From the NCBI GenBank assembly GCA_035771175.1, contig CM069593.1, forward strand, positions 17,980,908-18,044,907: 64,000 bases of DNA, written 5' to 3'. Made by a program: the position numbers and the translations under genes. Shown piece after piece: positions 45,390-56,671 of the stretch. The number at the start of each line of letters is the position of its first letter. The first letter of the stretch is position 1. Source of the stretch: Paratinospora sagittata. Lineage: Eukaryota; Streptophyta; Magnoliopsida; Ranunculales; Menispermaceae. The notes beneath the pieces are model-generated. The model was not told the DNA's origin and ran no database searches. It worked only from the letters and a program-made list of their open reading frames with translations.

Positions 45390-46209
45390 GGTGCGGACCC
45401 AGGGCAAAATACCCCGTCGCGTGTCTATACTAAATGCTTCAATTCTATGTAGCAACTTCCAGTTTTATTCTTATTTGTTTTCTCTTTTCCTCTTTTTGTC
45501 TTTCCCTTTACATCATCCGAACGATTCTCTTTGCACCAAGAAATCCTTTATTTGATTTTTCATTTTCATTTCAATATTTTGTATTTCTCATTTTATACCA
45601 TTTTACAGTAATAATATTTTAAATTATAAAATATATAAAAAGAGGTATTTAAGGAATAAATGTTTTATTACTTTTAAAATATTAATTATATAATACTCAC
45701 CTTTGTTTAAAAATAAAAATAAAAATAGTTTTTATGGGTTTAGGGATCAGTTTTTATGTTTTTTATGGGTTTATTTAAAAACTAATTTTTAAATAAAATC
45801 AGTTTTTATGAATTAATCACAAAATTCATATAAGATTATACATAAGAAAATTAATAGAATTTATTAACTTTTTAAAATAAATACTATTAATTTTTTATGT
45901 ATAATCTTATATGAATTTTGTTATTAATATTTAAAAATTAATAAAACTCTTATTTCATAAATAACCATATGAGAAATACAAAATACCCAAATGAATATGA
46001 AAAATAAAATAAAGGTTTTCTTGTGCAAAGATAATCGTTCAAAAATATGTGGAAAGACAAGAAAGTAAAGAGAAAACAAATAAGGGTAAAACTGGAAGTT
46101 GCTGCATGACATTAATTAAAGTATTTAATATGCACGCGGCGAAGTGTGCAGAAGCCACGAATGGTACCGAGATGTATCCCACAGTTACTTACAGCGTAAA
46201 AACCGCACC
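45390..46209. mobile_element. Fold-back element copy 4 (FB4)
   Basis: 820 bp from GGTGCGG (45390-45396) to CCGCACC (46203-46209). Long imperfect arms and a partly decayed central palindrome. No minisatellite expansion. Confidence 0.77.
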
Positions 46210-47388
46210 CATGGGTAGAACATCTCTTGTATAAAAGTAGATTGTATTTTAAAAAAAAATATTATGTCATTAATAGTAAGAAACTTATTTTTTATATGGT
46301 ATAAAATTAAATTTAATAGACAATTAAGTTAAAACAAGAGAGATTATCAGATTAAAGGTTCGTTTTCATTGAATATAATAATAGCCAGCATTTTGACAAA
46401 GGAAATTGCGTTTTTGTGTGCTATTAGGCTTAGTTTCACTGAATTTTAAAAGTATAATATCTAGTTGAATTGTTTACCTTATTATAATTTATATAGGCTA
46501 GTTTAAATAAGCCACAAAGTGGAATTATAACCAATTTGACTCAATTAACCAGACACTTAAAAAATAGGTTCATTTTTATCCATTCGACTATGTACGAATA
46601 CCGAGGAACTAAATTAAGAGAGTAATCAAAGAATTAACCCCTATTTTGTGTGATTTTTCATCTATTTTTAGGAGTACATGTGCATTTTTAAAATATTTAA
46701 AAGAAATTAGAGTGTCAACATTAAAAAATAATATTGACATTATAGCATATATATAATACATTTTTCTTTTTTATATAAAGTAAGTGGATTAATTGAAAAA
46801 AAAAGAATCATCCGATTCCTCATGCTTTGAGTATCAAAAAAAAACTTTTTAATTAAGGTAATGATTAATACACTCCTGCCCATTAGCAATATAAGAGGTC
46901 AACTCTCTGCGATTATGTTGTGTAGGCCATGACTAGTTATTTATAGGAGTGTTCATCAAACCGACCAACCGGACTAAATCAAATTATTTGGATTAGTTTG
47001 AGTTGAGTTAGGTAAGTTGTTTGAGTTTGGTTAAGTTCTAAAATACCCAACCTGATTAATTTGGGTTGGGTCACGGGTTTAGCCCATGAAAACCCAAGTA
47101 CCCTGACTCTAATCGATCTATTATATATATATATATAAAACTTCATATATAAAGTTGTAAAAAATATGTTATGTTTATTTAATGAACTAATTTCATTATG
47201 TGTTATTTTTTTTAATTTTTTAATAAAAATAAATAAATTTATAATAAATTCATGTTTGTATTTAATATTTTGTTGACAATCATTTGTTATTTTTTCTAAT
47301 TTTTTAATAAAAAGAATAAATTTACAATAAACTTATGTTTGCATTTAACATTATTCTTTCAAACCTTTTAATAAAAAAAGAATATTAG
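46210..47388. other. AT-rich intergenic spacer, copy 4
   Basis: Divergent copy of the 2132-3542 spacer with a large internal deletion after 46330 and a GGTTGGGTCACGGGTTTAG stretch near 47070. No gene. Confidence 0.6.
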
Positions 47389-48610
47389 TGTAACGACCCA
47401 CTTTAGCATATGATGTCGTGATGACGTAAAATGTCCGACTCTAAGTCTTGTGTATGTATTTGATGTGTATAATACTCATATTTTGCGTGTTTTGTGTATG
47501 TATTTGAAGTTTCTGCATGATAATTAATTATTAGCGTGTTAAATGGACCTAGGGATAATAATAATGAGTCTGGAACGCGTCTTTACAAAGAAATCGATTG
47601 GCTATAAGCGAAATTTCAATGTGTATTGAGCGCGTAGTAACAAAATGAAAATTAAAAGAAGAAAGAAGCAAAACTAGGGTTTTAAAGATGAAGTCTTCAC
47701 CATCTACACCCCCAAAGTAAGTGTTTTCTCCATTTCTTTTCATGAAATCACCATTGAAGATGAGAGTAAGTTTTCTAACGGTGTAATTTTCTCCATGGGT
47801 CATAATTTTGGGTATTCATAACTCAGGGTTGGTTGGTATTTTGCTCTTTTGAGCTTGTTTATGGTAGAAACAACTTTTCTTAACTTAGATCTACATCCAA
47901 TATGCATTTTGTAAGCACTTTACCACGTTTTTGGTGGTGCAAGAAAAATGGGTTTTGTTAGAAACCCGTAGGGACGAATTGTATGTTATGAATTTGGGTT
48001 CCTAAGGTGATTTGGAACCCAATGGTACTATTTTTTCTAATTTTTACAAGAAATTGGTGGAGCTAAGTGTAATAGCCATAAACCTAGAAAATAAACTTAG
48101 GGTTTTCCATTCAAGTTGTATGTCAACTATGTTGAATAAATGACTGATTCTAAGTGATTGATGGTCTAATTTACTGATTTTGAATAGTGGAAAGCCTATG
48201 TGTAATGTAAAAATTTGCCTAAGGCTAGATTTCAAAATTTTGCCCAAATTGAGGCTTTTGACCTAAATCAAGTCAATTTATTAAATTGACTTGAGACTTG
48301 TCTAATTGAACTTAAATTAAGTGAAATTATGGATTTAGAATGATTAGACTAGTGTTCAAATTGCCTGAATTAGTTCAATTTGACTTTATGTCCTATTGTA
48401 GAGATTTATACAAATTTAGAGCTTTTGAGGCATTTAAATTGAAATTGGTCAATTAAATGGTGTTAGGTGTTTCTAATCTAAATTGGTGTGGATTAAATGT
48501 GATTTAGATTAATAATTATGTATTTAGACATAATTGGTATGAGATTGATCATTTGATATATGTATATGATTTATTTCAGGTTTATGTAAGTTGATTGGCC
48601 AATTGAGATG
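47389..48610 (+). mobile_element. LTR-like repeat starting TGTAACGACCC, copy 3
   Basis: Begins TGTAACGACCC at 47389 and runs past the GATTTATTTCAG landmark near 48570 without a copia insertion. No retrotransposon coding region follows. This fits a solo LTR or fragment, but the right border is not resolved. Confidence 0.5.
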
Positions 48611-50440
48611 TAATTGGTTTGTTCAATTAACTATTGGACTGTTTGGTAGTATTTCTTACCTTAATTCTTTATTTATGACATTATAGTTATATAAAATTTA
48701 ATTATTAAATGATACGCATCTATTATATATGTGCATTATCTTTATCATCATGAACTCAATTTTATGCAACGTAAGCAACTTAGGTATTTAGGATTAAATA
48801 TATGTTCACGTTTGGCGAGAAGCCTTAGTGAACTTTGACTTTTTAAAGGAGCTATCGTAGACTTTTTTTGCAAATAATTTTTAGGTTCATGTTTTCTAAT
48901 TAAGCGGAGGGCATAAGAGCTCGATCAGCAAATATATGGCAGTAACTGAAAACAGAGATTAATGTTTCGTTTTCATATATTAAAATAATAGTCAGCATTT
49001 TAACACAAGGAAATGAAGACTGTCATTTGATTTGGTTCATTATTTAGATATAATTTTTTATATTTAAATATTTAAAAATAAATAAAATATATTTGGTTAA
49101 AATTTAAAAAAAAAATATTATTTTAAGAAACAAAAAATATTGTTTTCTAAATTTTTACTTTTTAAAATTATAGCAATCCTCGAGTCTCTTTGTGCATTAT
49201 TGCCCTCTTAATAGGCTTAGTTTCATTGAACTTTAAAGTACGAAGACTAAGCTCCTCTTAGTCTTTAAGTATAATATATAGTTGAAATTTACCTTATTAT
49301 ATAGGCTAATTTGAATAAGCCATAAAGCCGAGTTAACCAATTTGACCCAATTAACAAGAAACTTAAAACGTAGGTTCTTGTTTATCCAATATTCCACCGT
49401 ATATATACAAATTCCAAGTGACTAAATCAGGAGAGTAATTCTACTAATTAGTAATTACACGGACGTTTTAATGAGTTAACCCACCTATTTTGTACGATTC
49501 TATGTCTATTTTTATATATAGTAAGTGGAATAATTGAAATAAAAGAATCCATATAATTGAGTAAGTTAAGATATAGTTTGATTTCAATGATTTAAGATTT
49601 ATATTTAACAATGTGAAAATAATTTTATCATAAGATATATAATTAGTGATTATATATATGTGTTGTACATTATTTTTATTTTTATCAACTAAGTTTTAAA
49701 ATATTTGGTAGTATTATTTTCATTAGTAATTTTTTTGAGAAATATTAACGTGACGTGATGTGATGATGTGAGTTTACTATATCTTTTACTAGAAAAATAA
49801 ATATTTTGGTAAAAGATTAATATATATATATATATATTAATAAAAATTAATTTTAGTATTTTAATAAATTACTTTTAGTATTTTAATAATTTTATTTTTT
49901 TGCTTTATAATTCAACATATTATTTTTAATAAAATAACAAAATTTATTTAACTATTTCTAAAAAATAATTTTATTTTTTTAATTAAATTCTCTTTAATTA
50001 ATAAAATAATTCTGCTATTTTAAAAAGCTAATTATATTAGTTTTGGTAAAATTATTATTATATAAAAATTAATTTGTTATATTTTTAGTCCTAAATTGTT
50101 TTTAACAAACAATAAATTTACTATTTTGATAAAAAAAAGTAATTTTATTACTTTAGAAAAATATTTTTATAATTTTTAATAAAAATAATTAACTTATTTT
50201 TATTTTATTCTAATAAAAATAATTTATCATCAAAGATTTCATTTTTCACAAAGGAGCACATATTTTGTAATCAATACTTAAAACAAATTCATAAAAAAAT
50301 TAAAAATATTAATTAAAATTTATGCTATGTCTATATAACACTAAAAAAAAAATCCCGCTCAATTCACTGCAGAAGAAGAGGTGGAAGAAAAGAAGATGGT
50401 GTAAAAAAAAAATAAAAAAATAAAAAAATTTGAATGCCCA
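48611..50440. other. AT-rich WAKL 3' flank, copy 3
   Basis: Matches 12100-13850 and 31200-33000, with a (TA)n tract near 49823. It stops at about 50440, where the 3' flank is joined directly to an inverted WAKL upstream flank. The kinase exon that should follow is missing. Confidence 0.6.
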
Positions 50441-50904
50441 TAAAAGATGTAGTAATAAATATTAGTTAATTTCAACTATATACATTTAAATCTTTTTATT
50501 TAAAATTATAAGTTTTGAGTTTTATCTTACCAATAATGAGGATTTTTTTTCTCTTAATAAAAATAAAAGTGTGAGACCGTAATAATTCGCATGGTCTGAA
50601 CCTCCGCCTTTTATGCCCTTAAGATGAAAGAGAGCAATCCCCCACGACATCCTGTATACAAAAAATTTATGTACTGTTGACATGCGTCAAATGAAATCTT
50701 AAAATTAAAAAACTAAAGACATGCGTCAAATGCGTCAAACGGAACAATGCGCGCACTGGCATTACTCGTCTTGAAATTTAAGAATCTTTCCAAACTTAGA
50801 AAACACTTTCTTAATTGCCCCTTCTGCCAAAATTGCCCCTTCTGCGAAAAAGTTCTGAAAAAACATAGACCAGCACTAGCCGGCCGCCCTTTAAAAACAC
50901 ACCC
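50441..50904 (+). promoter_or_regulatory. Inverted WAKL upstream flank and promoter of gene E
   Basis: Reverse-complement copy of the shared flank. CGTCA motifs lie at about 50686 and 50719-50735, and TTTAAAA is at 50890-50896, about 80 bp before the likely start codon at 50975. A short pair of TTGCCCCTTCTGC repeats lies near 50815-50845. Confidence 0.5.
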
Positions 50905-50974
50905 ATGCAATGCAATCAGAATCTCAAATCTCCCTCCAGCAACTTACTCTGCTCCTCTATTCTCTGCCCACAAA

Positions 50975-51922
50975 ATGACGACCCTCCTCCTCTCTTCTCT
51001 CCTTCTTCTACCGGCGCTTCTAACATTTTCCGGCGTAGCCATGGCGGCGAAGCGCTGCGCCGACTGCGGCTCCACCCCTGTTCCCTACCCTCTTAGGACT
51101 GGACCGGATTGCAGCGACCAAGCTTACAAGATCCGATGCTCTTCCGGCACGCTCTGGTTCGATGCCCTTAATGGCTCCTCCTACACAATCTCCTCCATCG
51201 TCCAGGAAAACCAACGGCTAGTTATTCGTCCAGTGAGCTTTGCCAACCGAAACACTTGCGTCACTACGGATCTTCAAAGCCAAGGTCTCCAGCTCAACAG
51301 TAGCCTCCCGTTCAATATCACGAGTAGTAATACTATCATGTACTTGAATTGTTCCGATTCTTTGCTCCGTTCGCATCCGGACTGTTCTTCAACGAGCCTT
51401 TGTCACAGTTATGTTAATAATACAGAGGAAGGATCAGCAGCGTGTAAGAACGCTCCGGTCTGCTGCACGTTAAGGGCCGGTGGGTCGACTACTTCGTATA
51501 GGATCAGGGTTCGAGAGACCGGTTGCAGGGCTTACCGGACTTTCGTCAATTTGGACCCGAAGTTGCCGGTGAGCAGGTGGCCGAGTCCGGGAGTGGAGTT
51601 GGAGTGGGTGGTGCCACGGGAGCCTGTTTGCCAATCTCAGAATGACTGTGAGTCTGGTACTCCAAATTCAAGTTGCGGTTCAGATCTAGAAGCTGCTGTT
51701 GGGCAGAGCAGATGCTTCTGCAATTCTGACGAGCCGTTGGTTTTCCTGGACGATGGAGGAGATTGTGTAGGAGGAGCCATTGAGGGCATCGAACCAGAGC
51801 GTGCCGGAAGCGCATCGGATCTTGTAAGCTTGGTCGCCGCAATCCGGTCCAGTCCTAAGAGGGTAGGGAACAGGGGTGGAGCCGCAGTCGGCGCAGCGCT
51901 TCGCTTTGTGGGCAGAGAATAG
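50975..51922 (+). CDS. WAKL gene E: secreted ectodomain with antisense-derived tail
   Basis: Single open frame of 315 codons from ATG 50975. Signal peptide MTTLLLSSLLLLPALLTFSG (about 1-25), GUB_WAK domain (CADCGSTPVPYPLR ... GTLWFDALNGSSYTIS ... QRLVIRP), WAK C-terminal region (VELEWVVP), and the first part of the Cys-rich tail to CFCNS. At about 51729 it crosses into the reverse strand of relic H and reads 64 more codons (DEPLVFLDDGGDCV...), ending at 51922. No membrane segment or kinase. The upstream ATG at 50905 (MQCNQ in the other copies) is out of frame here, which supports the second ATG as the family start. If expressed, it would be a soluble apoplastic pectin-binding protein with a novel tail. 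Whether it is expressed is unknown. Confidence 0.65.
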   Translation: MTTLLLSSLLLLPALLTFSGVAMAAKRCADCGSTPVPYPLRTGPDCSDQAYKIRCSSGTLWFDALNGSSYTISSIVQENQRLVIRPVSFANRNTCVTTDLQSQGLQLNSSLPFNITSSNTIMYLNCSDSLLRSHPDCSSTSLCHSYVNNTEEGSAACKNAPVCCTLRAGGSTTSYRIRVRETGCRAYRTFVNLDPKLPVSRWPSPGVELEWVVPREPVCQSQNDCESGTPNSSCGSDLEAAVGQSRCFCNSDEPLVFLDDGGDCVGGAIEGIEPERAGSASDLVSLVAAIRSSPKRVGNRGGAAVGAALRFVGRE

Positions 51923-51979
51923 AGGAGCAGAGTAAGTTGAGTAACTGGAGGGAGATTTAAGATTTTTATTGCATTGCAT
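51733..51979 (-). pseudogene. WAKL relic H: exon 1 fragment without signal peptide
   Basis: Starts at the MQCN... ATG (51979). The signal peptide is deleted (FSAHK joined directly to AKRCADCG). It keeps part of the GUB_WAK domain to ENQRLV, then fuses to the reverse strand of E at about 51729-51733. Flank and TATA-like box (51988-51994) remain on its 5' side. Without the signal peptide and most of the domain it cannot give a normal product. Confidence 0.85.
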
Positions 51980-53400
51980 GAGTGTGTATTTAAAGGACGG
52001 CTAGTGCTAGTCCATGTTTTATCAGAACTTTTTGGCAGAAGGGGCAATTAAGAAAATGTTTTCTAAGTTTGGAAGATTCTTAAATTTCAAGACGAGTAAT
52101 GCTAGTGCGCGCATTGTTACCTTTGACGCATTTGACGCATGTCAACAGTACATAATTTTTTTTGTACAAAGGATGGCGTGGGGGATTGCGCTCTTTCATC
52201 TTAAGAGCATAAAAGGCGGAGATTGAGACCAGGCGAATTATTACGGTCTCACACTTTTATTTTTATTATGAAAAAAAAAACTCTTACAACTTATGATTTT
52301 AAATAAAAAGATTTAAATGTATATTAATTACTACATCTTTTGTTTATGATTTATGGAGTTAGCAAAGGAGAGTGTTATGTATAGGTTTAACAATTTAAGA
52401 TGGATAATGCTAATACTCATAATTGTTAGATTAACGAACATTAAATATTTTAAGATGTGTAATAAATAATTTAATGATTTGTAAGTGTTATAGTATTAAT
52501 ATTTTTTATTTAAGATTTATATTTAAAAAATGTATAAATGCTTTTATTGTGAGATGATCAATGTGAGTATATAAGTGTTGCATATGAGTTTTAATATTTA
52601 TTAATTAGTTTTAATTTTTTTTAGTATTATTTTGGTTTTTTTTAAATGTAATGTGGATGAACCGATAGAGATTATATTAGCTTTTTATACATCTTCCAAG
52701 ACCTGAGTTAATTTTGATCGCCTTGGTATATTTTGACTTTTGAAAAGTGTTTAGAAATGTTTTTCTTTGAAAAATGACAATTGATTTATTATAAGTGTGA
52801 TGTGATGGAAAAAACTTCTAAATGAAAGCATGGATTTCACAACGTTGAAAGCTCAATTTAGCTTATTTTTATATATAACATAAAAAATAAAATCATTTAT
52901 AAAGAAAAAGGACAAACTTTTTTTTCTGTCATTTCTTCTCCACAAGTAATTCTCTGTTCATGTTAACTCTTTACAGGTAATAACTTAACTTTCTTAAGTA
53001 AATTATTTATCAGGAGAATCTTCCAACTATAGAGTTTTGTATGTAGGATACATAATCATAGTGTTACATATTTTAAGGTGTGTAATAAATAATTAATAGC
53101 CGTGAGTATTGTAATTACATAAAAAACGCAACTACAACAGTTAGATTAGTATTCTCCATTTAAGATTTATATTTAAAAATGTATAAATGTTTTTATTGTG
53201 AGATAATCAATGTGTGTATATAAGTGCTGCATATGCGTTTTAGTATTTATTAATAATTTTTACTATTATTTTGGTTGTTTTTAGAAAAAAAAATTAATAT
53301 GTATGAACGGGTAGAAATTAGATTAGCTTTTATACATCTTCCAAGACTTAAGTTATTATATCACCATATCGTGAGAAAAATAAAAATAAAAAAGTAGCAC
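51980..53400. repeat. Shared WAKL upstream flank next to H
   Basis: Same block as elsewhere, from the TATA-like box and GCATTTGACGCATGTCAAC motif to TTTTAGTATTTATTAATAA near 53250. Divergent with many small indels. No gene. Confidence 0.7.
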
Positions 53401-54445
53401 CCACCACTCACCATTTACTACGTGAGAATAATTTTGGGTACAATTTTTGGATCGTAAAAATATTTTTATTTAAAAAATTTTAATGTTTTTATTGACATAT
53501 AATATGCATGGCTAAAGTTTACATTACTTTTGTTCATTATTAGATTAACTAGAATTATGTGTTGGTATATGATTTGACGCTTTTAAAAAAAATGACTCAA
53601 CGTAATTTAATAGTGGATATATATTTTATATGTGCATATTGAATGTGACTTTAACATTTTCTATGTTTTTATTGTGAGATAATGTGTGTGTATATAATAA
53701 ATTTTACGTATGAGTTTTAGTATTTATTAATTTTTTTATTATTTTTAGTATTATTTTATTTTATTTTAAATTAATGTGTACGAATGAACAAACAGAGAGA
53801 TTAAATTAGTTTCTATACTATCTTCCAAGTTCTAAGTTAGTTTTGACCTTTGTATATTTTGACTTTTGTGTTTAGAAATTATTTTTTGGAAAAAATGGCA
53901 ATTGATATATAATAAGTGTAGCGGATGCTAGTAGCTTAGTTGGTCCACACCTTGCCTTGCTCACTCATGGGTAGTGTCTTACTCTTCTTGGGTGCAAGAA
54001 AAAAAATTTGTAGATATTGTGGGCATTGTCATTAGTGTATAAAGTCTAACTTAATTTTTTCACGAAAATTATTAGATCATCTTAAATTATGTATTAACAT
54101 ATTATTCAAGGTAATTCAATACTTTTTAAGAGTAATATCAATAAAATATATTTAAAAAATATACATGTTAATTAAGTATTACTCTTTTAATATACTGATT
54201 AAAAACACCCTCTATACCCACTCTACCTAAGTGAGTCTATCGTAGCACGGATTAAAAATAAACACTTTCATGTAACAAGCATAAAGATATATAATTTTCA
54301 AAATAATTAATGAATAAATAAAGCATTTTATCAATTTCGTCAACTATGGTTTGGATAGGTACGGATCTATGTTGGGCAAATAGAACTATTGTTTACATAT
54401 AAGTGAAGCTTTAGTTGGACTTTAACTTTTTTGAAATTCATTCTT
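53401..54445. repeat. Second, more divergent partial flank copy
   Basis: Repeats landmarks of the preceding block (TTTTGACTTTTGTGTTTAGAAAT near 53865 and CCCACTCTACCTAAGTGAG near 54215), so the flank is duplicated in tandem here. It is interrupted at 53925-54060 by a SINE-like piece. No gene. Confidence 0.6.
53925..54060 (+). mobile_element. Possible tRNA-derived SINE fragment
   Basis: An insertion relative to the other flank copies, beginning GCGGATGCTAGTAGC and containing TAGCTTAGTTGG, which fits a polymerase III box A. About 60 bp on, TTGGGTGCAAG is a weak box B candidate, followed by an A run. It does not fold into a tRNA I can recognise. Tentative. Confidence 0.3.
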
Positions 54446-54727
54446 AGAAAAGGTGTGACCTTCCTACTTGGAAGCTCCACCGTGCTGGCCAACTGCTACA
54501 GGCTATGTATGTAATTTTGTGAAAAATAGCTGGATTTGTGATAAGGGAAAAAGCGGATCTGAAAATGACATTTAATTGAATTCAGCTTTCTCCGTTTTAA
54601 GAAATCAGTTCAAGTCCAAGGATAGATGGTTCGTTTTGAGAGGCAAATGGGGTCTAGAAAGCAGAACTAGGGACCCCAAAACGCGCTCAGCTACTCATTA
54701 GTTCGTGTTCCATGATATTGTATAGCT
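54446..54727. repeat. Unidentified repeat, copy 1 (partner at 57825-58012)
   Basis: Begins GTGTGACCTTCCTACTT and runs through GGTCTGAAAATGA-like and AAGAAATCAGTTCAAGTCC-like landmarks shared with 57825-58012. Less AT-rich than its surroundings, and not related to WAKL or the flank. This copy continues further right (AAAACGCGCTCAGCTAC). Function unknown; it may be part of an LTR. Confidence 0.55.
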
Positions 54728-55913
54728 ATGTAACTTCTAAATGCAATTAACAAGAAACTTAAAAGGTAGGTTCGTGTTTATCCAATATTCCACCATATAT
54801 ATACAAATTCCAAGTGACTAAATCAGGAGAGTAATTCTACTAATTAATAATTACACCGACGTTTTAATGAGTTAACCCACCTATTTTGTATGATTCTACA
54901 TCTATTTTTATATATAGTAAGTGGAATAATTGAAAAAAAGAATTGGTATAATTAGTAAGTTAAGATATAGTTTGATTTCAATGATTTAAGATTTATATTT
55001 AACAATGTGAAAATAATTTTATCATAAGATATATAATTAGTGATTATATATGTGTTGTACATTATTTTTATTTTTATTAACTAAGTTTTAAAATATTTGG
55101 TAGTATTATTTTCATTAGTAATTTTTTTGAAAAATATTAACGTGACATGATGTGATGACGTGAGTTTACTATCTCTTTTACGTGAAAAATAAATATTTTG
55201 ATAAAAGATTAATAATTTTATTTTTTAATAAAAATTAATTTTTGTATTTTAATTATTTTATTTTTTTGCTTTATAATTCAACATATTATTTTTATTAAAA
55301 TAACAAATTTTATTTAACTATTTCTAAAAAATCATGTTATTTTTTTAATTAAATTCTCTTTAATTAATAAAATAATTCTGCTATTTTGAAAAGCTAATTA
55401 TATTAGTTTTGGTAAAATTATTATTATAAAAAATGAATTTGTTATATTTTTAGTAAGAAATTGTTTTTAACAAACAATAAGTTTACTATTTTGATAAAAA
55501 ATAATTTTATTACTCTAATAAAAATAATACTTTTATCATTTTTAATAAAAATAATTAACTTATTTTTATTTTATTATTATAATAAAAATAATTTATCAAC
55601 AAAGATTTCGTTTTTTACAAAGGAGTACATATTTTCTGTAATCAATACTTAAAATAAATTCACAAAAAATTTAAAAATATTAATTAAAATTTATGCCATG
55701 TCCATATGACACTCAAAAAAATCCCACTCTCTTCAATGCAGAAGAAGGGGTGGAAGAAAAGAAGATGGTGTAAAAAAAAATAAAAAGTAAAATAAAATTG
55801 AATGCCCATAAAAGAGGAGCCGTCAACCGACGTAGAAAGAGAAATTGACGTGGCAATTGAGCAGGGATATTTGTGAGAAATTTGTACACCTAGCACGGCT
55901 TGGAAAGAAAAAA
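54728..55913. other. AT-rich WAKL 3' flank, copy 4
   Basis: Matches 12790-13971. No gene; the 63- to 75-codon frames are shadows or chance. Confidence 0.65.
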
Positions 55914-56228
55914 TCAGGCCTCTGTCTCTCCAGCAATTTCAATTCTCATAATATCCTCAATCTCCTCAGCAACTTCTTTCATTGAAGGTCAGTTCTGTCT
56001 CAAGCATTTCAATGCAAGAAGAGTCAATGCCTTTATCGTCTCTAATTTCAAGTTACTAGCTTCCTGCACTAACATAGGATCAATTGTCCTCATCAACCTC
56101 TGCTCATCCACCTTCTTCTGCACATAAACCACCAGATTCTCATCATCTTCGTTCCTATTAAAATCAATAGCTTTCTGTAAAGTCAGCAACTTTAACAACA
56201 CCACTCCAAAGCTATACAACAACGCTCT
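55914..56228 (-). pseudogene. WAKL kinase C-terminal fragment (minus strand)
   Basis: Reads from YSFGVVLLKLLTLQKAIDFN through DDENLVVYVQKKVDE and IDPMLVQEASN, then a deletion and frameshift at LKC. The normal final residues (MKEVAEEIEDIM...) and TGA at 55914-55916 follow in another frame. Only subdomains IX-XI remain. It meets its own inverted copy at about 56229. Confidence 0.88.
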
Positions 56229-56671
56229 TATCTTTAAGTTTTGGAGTGGTGTTGTTAGAGGTGCTGACTTCACATAAAGCTATTGATTTTAATAGGAACG
56301 AAGATGATGAGAATCTGGTGATTTATGTGCAAAAGAAGGTGGATGAGCAAAGGTTGATGGAGACGATTGATCCTATGTTAATGCAATTGGAATTAGAGAC
56401 GATAAAGGCATTGGCTCTTCTTGTATTGGAATGCTTGGAGGAGGAGATACAGATGCCTCATTTTTTCTTTCCGAGCCATGTACAAATTTCTCACAAATAT
56501 CCCCACTCAATTGCCGCGTCACTTTCTCTTTCTTCTTCTGATGACGGCTCCTCTTTTATGGGCTTATCTCCACTCCTCGGCTGTTCCTCCGATTTACCAC
56601 CGAGATGTGAAGTCTAGTAACATACTACTGGATGAAAAACTGAACGCAAAGATCTCTGATTTTGCCCTTAT
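56229..56671 (+). pseudogene. WAKL kinase mosaic on the plus strand
   Basis: Two kinase pieces in the wrong order. 56229-56460 is subdomains IX-XI (VVLLEVLTSHKAIDFN ... LELETIKAL), followed to about 56560 by the WAKL 3' flank. It then jumps at TTTATGGGC to 56565-56663, the catalytic loop segment ([20 protein letters not shown] ... ISDF). At about 56672 it runs into antisense exon 1 of relic I. The part from 56229 to 56560 is an inverted copy of 55805-56228. No function is possible. Confidence 0.88.

Larger units (their letters stand above)
50454..52380. repeat. Inverted repeat formed by E and H
   Basis: The left arm is about 50454-51215 (flank, promoter, first part of exon 1). The right arm is about 51733-52380, inverted. 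The loop (51216-51730) is the rest of E exon 1. Arms differ by the missing signal-peptide segment in H and small indels. Confidence 0.85.

Noticed and set aside
53930..54005. A functional tRNA gene
   Set aside because: Only a box A-like sequence is convincing; I could not form a cloverleaf or find a good box B.
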